8,064 nt of DNA from an uncultured Collinsella sp. (GCA_958372035.1 CATXML010000044.1:1-8064), one strand, 5' to 3'; counted from the stretch's first letter, positions 1-6,110 are shown. Made by a program: numbers and translations. The notes: generated by a model from the letters alone, not told the origin.

Positions 1-928
1 CAGCCTCGGCGTAGAGCTCCTCGGTCTTGGGGCCGATGTCCATACCCTCACGATCGTCGGGGATAGCATCGGAAGCAACAACCTCGGGGACAGCGTCCTC
101 GCCAAAGTGATCGGCAACGCGGTTGTCGATGGGGAGCAGGATCTTGACGCCCTTCTCCTCGGCCTTCTTGAGCATCTCGCCGGCGCGCTCGACCCAGTCC
201 TCTTCCTTGAGGGACTGACCGACGGACAGGCCCTGAGCCAGGAAGAAGGTGTAGGCCATGCCGCCACCAATGATCAGGGTGTCAGCGGAGTCGATGAGGT
301 GATCGAGAACGCCGATCTTGGAGGAAACCTTGGAACCGCCGACGATAGCGACGAAGGGGCGCTCCGGCTCGGCGAAGATGCCGGTCAGCGTGTCGACCTC
401 CTTCTCGAGCAGGAAGCCAGCGACGGCGGGCAGGTAAGCGGCGGGGCCCACGACGGAACCCTGGGCGCGGTGAGCGGTGCCGAACGCATCGAGAACGAAG
501 ACGTCACCATAGGAAGCGAGCTTCTTGGCGATCTCGGGATCGTTCTTCTTCTCACGCTTATCGAAGCGGACGTTCTCGAGAACGAGGACCTTGCCCGGCT
601 CGACGGCAGCGACAGCCTCGGCAGCCTTCTCGCCGTAGGTGTCGGCGACAAAGGCAACGTCGAGACCAGAGAGCTCTGCGAGCTTCTTGGCGACGGGCTC
701 GAGGGACAGCTCGGGCTGGAAGCCGGTGCCATCGGGACGGCCGAGGTGGCTCATGAGGATGACGCGAGCGTTGTGCTCAACGAGATAGTTGATGGTGGGC
801 AGGGCAGCCTTGATACGGGTGGTGTCGCCAACGACGCCATCCTTGATAGGCACGTTGAAGTCAACGCGGACGAGAACGCGCTTGCCGTCGACATCGATGT
901 CGCGGACGGTCTTCTTGGTAAAGGCCAT
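1..928 (-). CDS. pgk: Phosphoglycerate kinase, N-terminal 309 codons (runs off the window)
   Basis: Cytosolic glycolytic enzyme that transfers phosphate from 1,3-bisphosphoglycerate to ADP. Visible family motifs, in order, are RVDFNVP (residues 21-27), SHLGRP (60-65), LENVRF (117-122), DAFGTAHR (147-154), the nucleotide-binding GGSKVSSK (197-204), GGGMAYTF (221-228) and DIGP (297-300). The conserved substrate arginines and the KVSSK lysine are present. The C-terminal ATP-site motifs would lie beyond position 1. About 309 of the roughly 390-400 residues usual for the family are seen, with no internal stop. The start is the ATG at 926-928, preceded by an AAAGGT Shine-Dalgarno-like site (939-944). 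It lies directly downstream of gap, an order common for glycolytic clusters, but a terminator-type hairpin and a second hairpin separate the two. Identity is very secure; the 3' end is not visible. Confidence 0.97.
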   Translation of the reverse strand, partial: MAFTKKTVRDIDVDGKRVLVRVDFNVPIKDGVVGDTTRIKAALPTINYLVEHNARVILMSHLGRPDGTGFQPELSLEPVAKKLAELSGLDVAFVADTYGEKAAEAVAAVEPGKVLVLENVRFDKREKKNDPEIAKKLASYGDVFVLDAFGTAHRAQGSVVGPAAYLPAVAGFLLEKEVDTLTGIFAEPERPFVAIVGGSKVSSKIGVLDHLIDSADTLIIGGGMAYTFFLAQGLSVGQSLKEEDWVERAGEMLKKAEEKGVKILLPIDNRVADHFGEDAVPEVVASDAIPDDREGMDIGPKTEELYAEA

Positions 929-951
929 GTTTGCTTCTACCTTTCGTACGT

Positions 952-974
952 GTCTGCCTCCCATTACGGCAGAC
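952..974 (-). promoter_or_regulatory. Hairpin in the pgk leader
   Basis: A perfect 7-bp inverted repeat (GTCTGCC / GGCAGAC) with a 9-nt loop sits between the gap terminator and the pgk Shine-Dalgarno site. On the coding-sense strand the loop and right arm contain a GGGAGG run, but no start codon follows it at a useful distance. No U-tract follows, so it is not a terminator. A role in protecting the 5' end of a separate pgk transcript is plausible but inferred. Confidence 0.55.
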
Positions 975-984
975 GATTTCCTAT

Positions 985-1031
985 AAAAAGGGCGCGACCC
1001 TAGGGTGTAAGCCCTATAAGGCCGCGCCCTT
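985..1031 (-). terminator. Intrinsic terminator or attenuator between gap and pgk
   Basis: On the minus strand a 9-bp GC-rich stem (AAGGGCGCG pairing with CGCGCCCTT, at 1023-1031 and 988-996) encloses an inner hairpin TAGGG-CTTACA-CCCTA. It ends in five T residues (985-989). The position, 38 nt after the gap stop, is that of a gap terminator. Because pgk follows in the same direction with no convincing promoter in between, partial read-through is likely. That would make pgk expression a fraction of gap expression, which is inference. Confidence 0.85.
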
Positions 1032-1068
1032 CTTTAGACGCTCAACGAGCTATTCGCTAAAAGCTAAA

Positions 1069-2094
1069 TTAAGCAACGAACTTCTCGAAGTACTTGATGG
1101 TACGGACCATCTGAGAGGTGTAGGAGTTCTCGTTGTCGTACCAAGAGGTGACCTGAACGAGGGTCTGGCCGTTGCCGAGGTCAGAGCACATGGTCTGAGT
1201 GGCGTCGAAGATGGAGCCATGGGTCTCGCCGATGATGTCGGTGGAGACGATGTCGTCCTCGTTGTAACCGAAGGTCTCGGAGATGGTGGCAGCGTAGGCC
1301 TTCATAGCGGCGTTGACCTCGTCGACGGTGACCTTCTTGTCAACGACGGCGTAGAGGTTGGTGATGGAGCCGGTCGGCGTCGGGACGCGCTGGGCGGCAC
1401 CGATGAGCTTGCCGTTGAGCTCGGGGAGAACCAGGCCGATAGCCTTGGCAGCACCGGTGGTGTTGGGGACGATGTTGACGGCGCAGGCGCGGCTACGACG
1501 CTTGTTGCCCTTGCGCTGCGGGCCGTCGAGCGGCATCTGGTCGCCGGTCCAGGCGTGAATGGTGGTCATGATGCCGGACACGATGGGAGCGAAGTCGTTC
1601 AGACCCTTGGCCATCGGGGCGAGGCAGTTGGTGGTGCAGGAAGCAGCGGAGATGATGTTGTCCTCAGCGGTCAGCGTCTCGTGGTTGACGTTGTACACGA
1701 TGGTGGGCAGATCGCTGCCGGCCGGAGCGGAGATGACGACCTTCTTGGCGCCAGCGTTGATGTGGGCCTGAGCCTTAGCCTTGCTGGTGTAGAAGCCGGT
1801 GCACTCGAGAACGACGTCGACGTCGAGGTCGCCCCAAGGCAGGTTGTTGGCGTCGGCCTCCTTGTAGATCTTGATCTCCTTGCCGTCAACGGTGATGGAA
1901 TCCTCGCCAGCAACGACCTCGTGATCGCGAGCGTAGTTGCCCTGCGTGGAGTCGTACTTCAGCAGGTAAGCGAGCATATCGGGAGAGGTGAGGTCGTTGA
2001 TAGCGACGATCTCGGAGCCCTCATGACCGAACATCTGACGGAAAGCCAGACGACCGATGCGACCGAAGCCGTTAATAGCAACCTTTACTGCCAT
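1069..2094 (-). CDS. gap: Glyceraldehyde-3-phosphate dehydrogenase, type I (341 aa)
   Basis: Cytosolic glycolytic enzyme converting glyceraldehyde-3-phosphate, NAD+ and phosphate to 1,3-bisphosphoglycerate. The NAD-binding Rossmann motif INGFGRIGR is at residues 7-15, with an aspartate at the end of strand 2 (IND, residue 34) typical of NAD preference. The catalytic cysteine is Cys153 in SCTTNC and the general-base histidine is His180 in TTIHAWT. The RVPTPTGS motif (236-243) and a C-terminal WYDNE (318-322) are also present. Length matches the family. An in-frame extension upstream adds 34 atypical residues. The chosen ATG at 2092-2094 gives the canonical [11 protein letters not shown] start and has a strong AAAGGAGA site (2099-2106) 4-5 nt upstream. 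It has its own AT-rich promoter region and a hairpin terminator behind it. Minor departures from the commonest sequence include NENSYTSQ after WYD. Confidence 0.97.
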   Translation of the reverse strand: MAVKVAINGFGRIGRLAFRQMFGHEGSEIVAINDLTSPDMLAYLLKYDSTQGNYARDHEVVAGEDSITVDGKEIKIYKEADANNLPWGDLDVDVVLECTGFYTSKAKAQAHINAGAKKVVISAPAGSDLPTIVYNVNHETLTAEDNIISAASCTTNCLAPMAKGLNDFAPIVSGIMTTIHAWTGDQMPLDGPQRKGNKRRSRACAVNIVPNTTGAAKAIGLVLPELNGKLIGAAQRVPTPTGSITNLYAVVDKKVTVDEVNAAMKAYAATISETFGYNEDDIVSTDIIGETHGSIFDATQTMCSDLGNGQTLVQVTSWYDNENSYTSQMVRTIKYFEKFVA

Positions 2095-2166
2095 TGTGTC
2101 TCCTTTCGTAAGGCCCCCGCAAGCTACAGCGCCCGCCGTTGAGGCCCACAAACTAAGCACTCGCCT

Positions 2167-2196
2167 AATATACCTTTTTTTTGACTTGAATTTCAC
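2167..2196 (-). promoter_or_regulatory. Candidate sigma-70-type promoter of gap
   Basis: In the AT-rich 193-nt gap upstream of gap, the minus strand carries a TATATT -10 hexamer (2167-2172). A GTGAAA -35-like hexamer (2191-2196) lies 18 bp upstream of it, and the spacer contains eight consecutive A residues. The start would fall near 2160, giving a leader of about 65 nt before the gap start codon. The -10 is good and the -35 matches 4 of 6 consensus positions. Confidence 0.5.
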
Positions 2197-2228
2197 GAGA
2201 ATGCTCGAAATTGAAAATCAAATTTACG

Positions 2229-2242
2229 TTAAAACGTTTTAA
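2229..2242. promoter_or_regulatory. Perfect 14-bp palindrome upstream of gap, candidate operator
   Basis: TTAAAACGTTTTAA is a perfect palindrome centred on CG. The AAACGTTT core is the kind of sequence bound by LacI/GalR-family regulators (PurR and CcpA sites also have a central CG). It lies about 33 bp upstream of the candidate -35 box. A chance origin is possible in such AT-rich DNA, so regulator binding is a hypothesis. Confidence 0.4.
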
Positions 2243-2287
2243 AGAATAAAATAGCAGCTAAATCCGTATATAAGTCGATACTTTAAA

Positions 2288-3217
2288 CTACCTGTTTGCT
2301 TCAATGAGCTTTTCAAGTCTCAAAACTCGATGGTAGAGGGCCGACTTCGACAAGGGAGGGTCAGCCATCTCCCCCAAATCGCGCAGTGACAGATCGGGAT
2401 AGCGCTCGCGCAGGTCGCAAAAGACCGCCAAGGCGTCCGGAAGCGTGTCGCGCAAACCCCGCAGTTCGAGCTCATCGATCAGCGCAAGCTGATGCTGGGC
2501 GGCACCCGCGCTTCTGGTCTGATTGGCCAGCTCGGCATTCACGCGACGGTTTACGTCGTTCTTAACCAATTTGACCGCGCGCGCTTCCTCGATCTCGGCA
2601 ACGCTGCGCTTGGCTCCGACCAGCTTTAGGAGCTGCTCGATCTCCTCGGCGCTCTTAATGTACACGGCATAGGACCCGCGCCGCGCGTTGACGCGCGCAT
2701 GGACCCCAATCTGCTCCAGCAGATCGCAGAGCCCCTTGGCATATTGCTCGCCCTGCACCGCGATCTCCAAATGAAAGTCGCCGCGGGGATCGGCCACGAA
2801 ACCGCCGGCGATGAGCGCGCCGCGGATGTAGGCAAGCCTGCAGCAGGGGCGGGCAACGATGTGCCGGGGAACACCGGCGACGAGCCCTCCCCTGCGGTCG
2901 AGAATGCCCAGCAGCACCAGAGCCTTGTCCAGGTCGGGTTGATCGGGCAGGGTAATGAGATAGTTACGGACCTTATGCAAGACCGATTTACGAACGGTGA
3001 ATTCCGTTTTGAGCTTAAGGATGCGATGCGTCAGCGTGATCATCGTGCGCGCGACGGCGCCCGTCTCGGTCGCGACCGTCAAACGATACCGCCCGGAGCC
3101 GGCCAGCGAAAGTGTACCGCTCACACGCGTCAGGGCGGCAAGCGTCGACAAATCGCAGTATTCACATTCGGGTTCGCAGCGCGCGAGCTCGTCACGCACC
3201 TCGGCGGTAAACGACAT
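2288..3217 (-). CDS. whiA: WhiA, DNA-binding regulator (309 aa)
   Basis: WhiA is a conserved Gram-positive protein. In Streptomyces it acts with WhiB as a sporulation and division transcription factor; in Bacillus it influences division and chromosome segregation. The N-terminal part is a degenerate LAGLIDADG homing-endonuclease-like fold, with the recognisable RGALIAGGFVADP segment at residues 132-144. Next comes the family's conserved KNDVNRRVNAELANQTRS linker (219-236). A C-terminal helix-turn-helix covers about 275-303, ending LSKSALYHRVLRLEKL. Length is typical. The ATG at 3215-3217 lies 6 nt after the rapZ stop with only a weak AGG upstream, so translation is probably coupled to rapZ. 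In most relatives yvcK lies between these two genes; here it does not. No U-tract terminator is visible after the stop. Confidence 0.95.
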   Translation of the reverse strand: MSFTAEVRDELARCEPECEYCDLSTLAALTRVSGTLSLAGSGRYRLTVATETGAVARTMITLTHRILKLKTEFTVRKSVLHKVRNYLITLPDQPDLDKALVLLGILDRRGGLVAGVPRHIVARPCCRLAYIRGALIAGGFVADPRGDFHLEIAVQGEQYAKGLCDLLEQIGVHARVNARRGSYAVYIKSAEEIEQLLKLVGAKRSVAEIEEARAVKLVKNDVNRRVNAELANQTRSAGAAQHQLALIDELELRGLRDTLPDALAVFCDLRERYPDLSLRDLGEMADPPLSKSALYHRVLRLEKLIEANR

Positions 3218-3223
3218 GCAGGC

Positions 3224-4144
3224 CTATGCTTTCGTGTTGGCGCGTGACAAGTCGCGATGGGAAATGCTCACGTGATACTGGGCACCTTCCAAATAACGTG
3301 CCGTGGCCTCGGCGATGGCAACGCTGCGGTGTTGACCGCCCGTGCAACCGATGGCAATAGAAAGCTGCGGCTTGCCCTCCGCGATATAGCCGGGCATGAC
3401 CGTATCGAGCAGCTGCGTCCAGACCTTCCAGAACTCCTGGGTCTTGGGATGGTCCAGAACAAAGTCGGAGACTTTCTTATCGAGACCGGTCATGGTGCGC
3501 ATCTCGGGATCGTAGAACGGATTGGGCAGAAAGCGAACGTCGATCATAATGTCCGCCTCGACGGGCATACCGTGCTTAAAGCCAAACGAGAACACGTGAA
3601 CGTCCATGAGCTGCTGGTCGGACAGCTCGGAGAACGCCATGCGCAATTTGTTGCGCAGCGCAGAGGTGCGCAGACGGCTCGTGTCGATAATCATATCGGC
3701 TCGATCGCGCACGCCCTGCAGCTGAAGGCGCTCGCGCTGAATCGCATCGGCCGTAGTCTCCCCCGGCTTGGCAATGGGATGACGGCGGCGATTTTCGCTA
3801 TAACGACGGATCAGTACCTCGTCAGAGGCCTCGAGAAAAACGATGTCGCAGCTCATCTCGCGCTCCTCGAGTGCGGCAACGGCATCGAGCAACTCATCGA
3901 ACAAGCCTTGGCTGCGCAGGTCGCAGGTGACGGCAAGGTGCCTACCCACACCCGTATTGATGCCAACGAGCTCAGCAAGCTGGGCAATCAGACGCGGGGG
4001 CAGGTTATCGATACAAAAATAGCCCATGTCCTCGAACACATGCATGGCCTGCGTTCGGCCCGATCCGGACATTCCGGTGATGATAACGATATCGGGGATG
4101 CGCTCCGAGCGCTCCGCCGCATCCATGGCATCTCCCTTTTGCAT
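3224..4144 (-). CDS. rapZ: RapZ/YvcJ-family nucleotide-binding protein (306 aa)
   Basis: P-loop protein family that includes E. coli RapZ, the adaptor for RNase E cleavage of the GlmZ small RNA and a glucosamine-6-phosphate sensor, and B. subtilis YvcJ. Visible features are the Walker A GMSGSGRT (residues 24-31), CDLRS (74-78), FLEASDEVLIRRYSENRRRHP in two overlapping blocks (103-123), FGFKHG (187-192), and the C-terminal GCTGGQHRS (266-274). The Walker lysine is arginine, which as I recall is common in the actinobacterial branch. The ATG at 4142-4144 was chosen because a full AGGAGG lies 6 nt upstream. A second in-frame ATG at 4124-4126 with a GGGAG site would give 300 residues and cannot be excluded. 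Whether the molecular role matches E. coli RapZ is unknown. Confidence 0.95.
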   Translation of the reverse strand: MQKGDAMDAAERSERIPDIVIITGMSGSGRTQAMHVFEDMGYFCIDNLPPRLIAQLAELVGINTGVGRHLAVTCDLRSQGLFDELLDAVAALEEREMSCDIVFLEASDEVLIRRYSENRRRHPIAKPGETTADAIQRERLQLQGVRDRADMIIDTSRLRTSALRNKLRMAFSELSDQQLMDVHVFSFGFKHGMPVEADIMIDVRFLPNPFYDPEMRTMTGLDKKVSDFVLDHPKTQEFWKVWTQLLDTVMPGYIAEGKPQLSIAIGCTGGQHRSVAIAEATARYLEGAQYHVSISHRDLSRANTKA

Positions 4145-4150
4145 GTGCTG

Positions 4151-4156
4151 CCTCCT
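4151..4156 (-). promoter_or_regulatory. Ribosome binding site of rapZ
   Basis: A full-consensus AGGAGG on the minus strand, 6 nt before the ATG at 4142-4144. It supports that start over the in-frame ATG 18 nt downstream. It abuts the U-tract of the hairpin at 4165-4194, so formation of that terminator would end transcription just before this site. Confidence 0.8.
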
Positions 4157-4194
4157 AAAAACAAGCGCGGGACCCAGCAACCCGGATCCCGCGC
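4157..4194 (-). terminator. Intrinsic terminator between nanE and rapZ
   Basis: On the minus strand an 11-bp stem (GCGCGGGATCC with GGGTCCCGCGC, one G-U pair) closes an 8-nt loop and is followed directly by TTGTTTTT. This is a textbook Rho-independent terminator for the sialic-acid cluster, 51 nt after the nanE stop. Its T-run touches the rapZ Shine-Dalgarno site, so it also sits inside the rapZ leader if rapZ is transcribed from upstream. Confidence 0.88.
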
Positions 4195-4212
4195 GGTCAA
4201 TTGCCTTTAATG

Positions 4213-4218
4213 AGTATA
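4213..4218 (-). promoter_or_regulatory. Weak candidate -10 element upstream of rapZ
   Basis: TATACT on the minus strand in the nanE-rapZ gap is a good -10 match, but no acceptable -35 lies 16-18 bp upstream; a TTGTAT is only 13 bp away. If active, its transcript would have to pass the terminator at 4157-4194 before reaching rapZ. Confidence 0.25.
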
Positions 4219-4245
4219 CCGCCCTGAGCGGATACAAGGTCCGTC

Positions 4246-4932
4246 TTACGCCTCAAGCGCGGCTTTGAACCAACTCGTAATACTCGTGGGGTGCGTGATG
4301 GCAGTGCCCACGACAACTGCCCAGGCGCCCGCATCAATTGCGGCGCGGGCCTCCTCGGGCGTATGCACGCGGCCCTCGCAGATGATGGGAAGGCCGGGAA
4401 ACTCCTCGGTCGCCTGGCGCAGGAGCGGCAGATCGGGACCGTCGGCCATGGTGCAGTCGATGGCGGCGACACCGTGAGAGAGCGTGGTAGATACCAGGTC
4501 GAAGCCCATATCAACCGCACGGCGAATGTCCTCGATGGTGGCACAGTCGGCCATCAGGAGCACGCCCTCCTCGTGCAGCGGACGGAAGGTGTCCTCGACG
4601 GTCTTGCCATCGGGACGCGGGCGATCAGTGGCGTCAATTGCCACGATGTCGGCACCGGCGGCAACGCAGGCGCGAGCATGACGCAGCGTCGGCGTGATGT
4701 AGACGCCCTCGTGTCCATCCTTCCACAAGCCGATGACGGGAACCTCGCAGCGGCCCTTAATGGCGGCGATGTCGGCAAGACCCTGGCAGCGAATAGCGGC
4801 GGCGCCGCCAAGCTCGCAGGCGCGAGACATCTGAGCCATGGTTTCGGGCGTACGAAGCGGCTCGCCCATATAGGCCTGAACGCTCACGACGAGCTTGCCC
4901 TTCAGGGATTGAATCAAAGGATCAACGGTCAT
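4246..4932 (-). CDS. nanE: N-acetylmannosamine-6-phosphate 2-epimerase (228 aa)
   Basis: Converts ManNAc-6-P to GlcNAc-6-P in cytosolic sialic-acid catabolism. The protein is a TIM barrel of the usual family length. Diagnostic segments are the opening PLIQSLKGKLVVSVQA (residues 5-20), the substrate-phosphate region AIRCQG (46-51), and VIGLWKDGHEGVYITPTL (66-83) carrying the putative catalytic Lys71. IDATDRPRP (99-107), MADC (127-130) and IICEGRVHTPEEA (183-195) with putative catalytic Glu186 follow. Assignment of Lys71 and Glu186 is by analogy with clostridial NanE. The ATG at 4930-4932 gives the normal N-terminus and has AAAGG 11 nt upstream. An in-frame start 13 codons upstream falls inside the palindrome and gives atypical residues, so it was rejected. 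It follows the ROK kinase after a 140-nt gap holding the palindrome, and a terminator follows it. Confidence 0.95.
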   Translation of the reverse strand: MTVDPLIQSLKGKLVVSVQAYMGEPLRTPETMAQMSRACELGGAAAIRCQGLADIAAIKGRCEVPVIGLWKDGHEGVYITPTLRHARACVAAGADIVAIDATDRPRPDGKTVEDTFRPLHEEGVLLMADCATIEDIRRAVDMGFDLVSTTLSHGVAAIDCTMADGPDLPLLRQATEEFPGLPIICEGRVHTPEEARAAIDAGAWAVVVGTAITHPTSITSWFKAALEA

Positions 4933-4957
4933 GTTCGACTCAACCTTTCTCAAAATA

Positions 4958-5055
4958 GCCTTCTGAGACACCGCACCTTGACGTTCAAACCGTCGCTCGC
5001 GTACCGAAGTACGCTTCGCTCCTCTTTCACGTCAATCTGCGGCACCTCAGAAGGC
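4958..5055 (-). repeat. 98-nt imperfect palindrome between the ROK kinase gene and nanE
   Basis: Two 27-nt arms (4958-4984 and 5029-5055) share a dyad centre at 5006.5 with an inner 6-bp hairpin (4999-5014, GCGTAC / GTACGC). On the coding-sense strand the outermost 10 bp are perfect (GCCTTCTGAG / CTCAGAAGGC). Three G-U pairs follow, then 5 bp, a 2-nt internal mismatch, and 7 bp (TTGACGT / ACGTCAA). After an unpaired 14 x 14-nt region comes the inner stem capped by C(UUCG)G, an exceptionally stable tetraloop. All three transition mismatches become G-U only in the minus-strand RNA, which points to function or formation in that RNA. It begins 17 nt after the kinase stop and ends 25 nt before the nanE ATG. 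A TATTTT follows, too weak for a confident terminator call. It could be an mRNA processing or stability element, an attenuator, a small RNA, or a mobile palindromic repeat. Confidence 0.85.
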
Positions 5056-5072
5056 GCACTTGGTAGTTATGT

Positions 5073-6038
5073 TTACTTCAACGACGCAAGAAGGTGTTCG
5101 GCGGCACCGATGAGCGGCGCGTCGCCCTCCAGAGAGCCGATGAGGATCGGCGTGTCCTGAAGCGGGTCGAGCGCCTGGCTGGCATAGCCCTCGTGCACCG
5201 AGTCCTTCCACGTCTGCGAGCGCCAATCGGGACCCTGGTGAATCACACCGCCCGAAAGCACGATGACCTCAGGGTCCAGGATGTTAGCGAGCGAGCCCAG
5301 GCTGGCGCCCAGCGCAAAGCCGGCGTCATGAATGACCTCGGTCGCCTTTGCGTCGCCTGCGCGGCACAGGTCGTTCACGTCACGGCCGACCGAAGGACGG
5401 CTGGGGTCGACGCGGCCAAAACGCTCATCGTACATGCGCCCGATTGATGTTCCGGAAGCAACCGACTCCAGATGGCCGGAACGCCCGCAGGCGCAGGGAA
5501 TGCCGGCGGCAGCCGAGCACTCGATGTGGCCCATATGGCCGGCAGCACCATGGAAGCCCTGCATCACGCGGCCGTTCTCGACATATGCGCCGCCGATGCC
5601 CGTACCGATGCCCAAACACAAGACGGAGAACTTGCCCTTGCCGACGCCCCAGTGGGCCTCGCCCAGAGCATGAGCCTGCACGTCGCCTACAACGGCAACG
5701 GGAAGGCCGAGGTCCTCGCGCAGACGCGGCCCCAACTGAACGCCGGACCAGCCGGGCATAATCTCATTGGCATACGCGATGGCGCCCGTCTTGGGGTCGA
5801 CGACACCGGCAGCGCCGATGCCAACTCCGAGGACCTCGACATCGGGATTTGCCTCAAGAGCTGCCTTGATAGACGCCTCGATGCGCTGGAAGACCGCTTC
5901 GCCACCCTCCTGGGCCTCGGTGGGAACCTCAGCCTCAAAAACGGGATGGGGCACACCGCCGTCAGCCGGGTACTCCATGATGGCAGTCGCGATCTTAGTT
6001 CCGCCGATATCGACAGAGCAGACGTACTTGTTCTCCAT
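5073..6038 (-). CDS. ROK-family sugar kinase, probable N-acetylmannosamine kinase (321 aa)
   Basis: ATP-dependent sugar kinase of the ROK family. Its place between the aldolase and nanE makes ManNAc kinase (NanK role, making ManNAc-6-P) the likely function. The N-terminal ATP phosphate loop DIGGTKIA is at residues 10-17, GVGIGAAGVVD at 71-81, GIGTGIGG at 143-150 and a C-terminal LSGGV at 261-265. The catalytic-base aspartate is probably Asp119, but its context is VVGDVQAHALGE instead of the usual NDxNA pattern. The zinc-site motif reads CACGRSGHLE (182-191): the third cysteine of CxCGxxGCxE is histidine. The usual GExGH reads GHMGH (167-171). The ATG at 6036-6038 has AAGGAGA 5 nt upstream; a TTG 7 codons earlier overlaps that site and was rejected. 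Other sugars (glucose, GlcNAc) cannot be excluded from sequence alone. Confidence 0.85.
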   Translation of the reverse strand: MENKYVCSVDIGGTKIATAIMEYPADGGVPHPVFEAEVPTEAQEGGEAVFQRIEASIKAALEANPDVEVLGVGIGAAGVVDPKTGAIAYANEIMPGWSGVQLGPRLREDLGLPVAVVGDVQAHALGEAHWGVGKGKFSVLCLGIGTGIGGAYVENGRVMQGFHGAAGHMGHIECSAAAGIPCACGRSGHLESVASGTSIGRMYDERFGRVDPSRPSVGRDVNDLCRAGDAKATEVIHDAGFALGASLGSLANILDPEVIVLSGGVIHQGPDWRSQTWKDSVHEGYASQALDPLQDTPILIGSLEGDAPLIGAAEHLLASLK

Positions 6039-6043
6039 GTCGT

Positions 6044-6056
6044 TCTCCTTCGGAGA
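6044..6056 (-). promoter_or_regulatory. Small hairpin overlapping the ROK kinase ribosome binding site
   Basis: On the minus strand TCTCC-GAA-GGAGA forms a 5-bp stem with a 3-nt loop, and the right arm is the Shine-Dalgarno sequence of the kinase gene. It could lower translation initiation, but so short a stem may also be chance. Confidence 0.4.
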
Positions 6057-6110
6057 CAAAACAACTACAGGAAATGCGCCGTCAGGCTAGCCGTCACAGC
6101 GCGGTAAAGG

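Noticed and set aside
107..1003. 298-codon plus-strand open frame opposite pgk
   Set aside because: It is antisense to clear PGK motifs, has a repetitive low-complexity composition rich in D, G, L, E and V, and resembles no known family. It is a shadow of GC-biased codons.
931..2142. 403-codon plus-strand open frame opposite gap
   Set aside because: It is the antisense of a highly conserved GAPDH gene, has no ribosome site, and has the same biased composition.
2150..2163. Possible CIRCE/HrcA operator half-site (TAAGCACTCGCC)
   Set aside because: Only one half resembles TTAGCACTC; no matching GAGTGCTAA half lies at the required 9-nt spacing.
2243..2287. Terminator after whiA
   Set aside because: Only an AT-rich potential pairing of TTTAAAG with CTTTAAA over a long loop exists, with no GC stem or U-tract.
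3257..4210. 317-codon plus-strand open frame opposite rapZ
   Set aside because: It is the complement of an unambiguous RapZ gene; its start lies inside the coding region with no Shine-Dalgarno site.
4933..4971. 13-residue N-terminal extension of NanE
   Set aside because: The upstream start lies inside the palindrome arm. The residues are atypical, and the downstream ATG gives the standard family N-terminus.
6085..6092. GGCTAGCC 8-bp palindrome and nearby TGACGGC direct repeat
   Set aside because: Too short to separate from chance in GC-rich DNA, and no functional context was seen.
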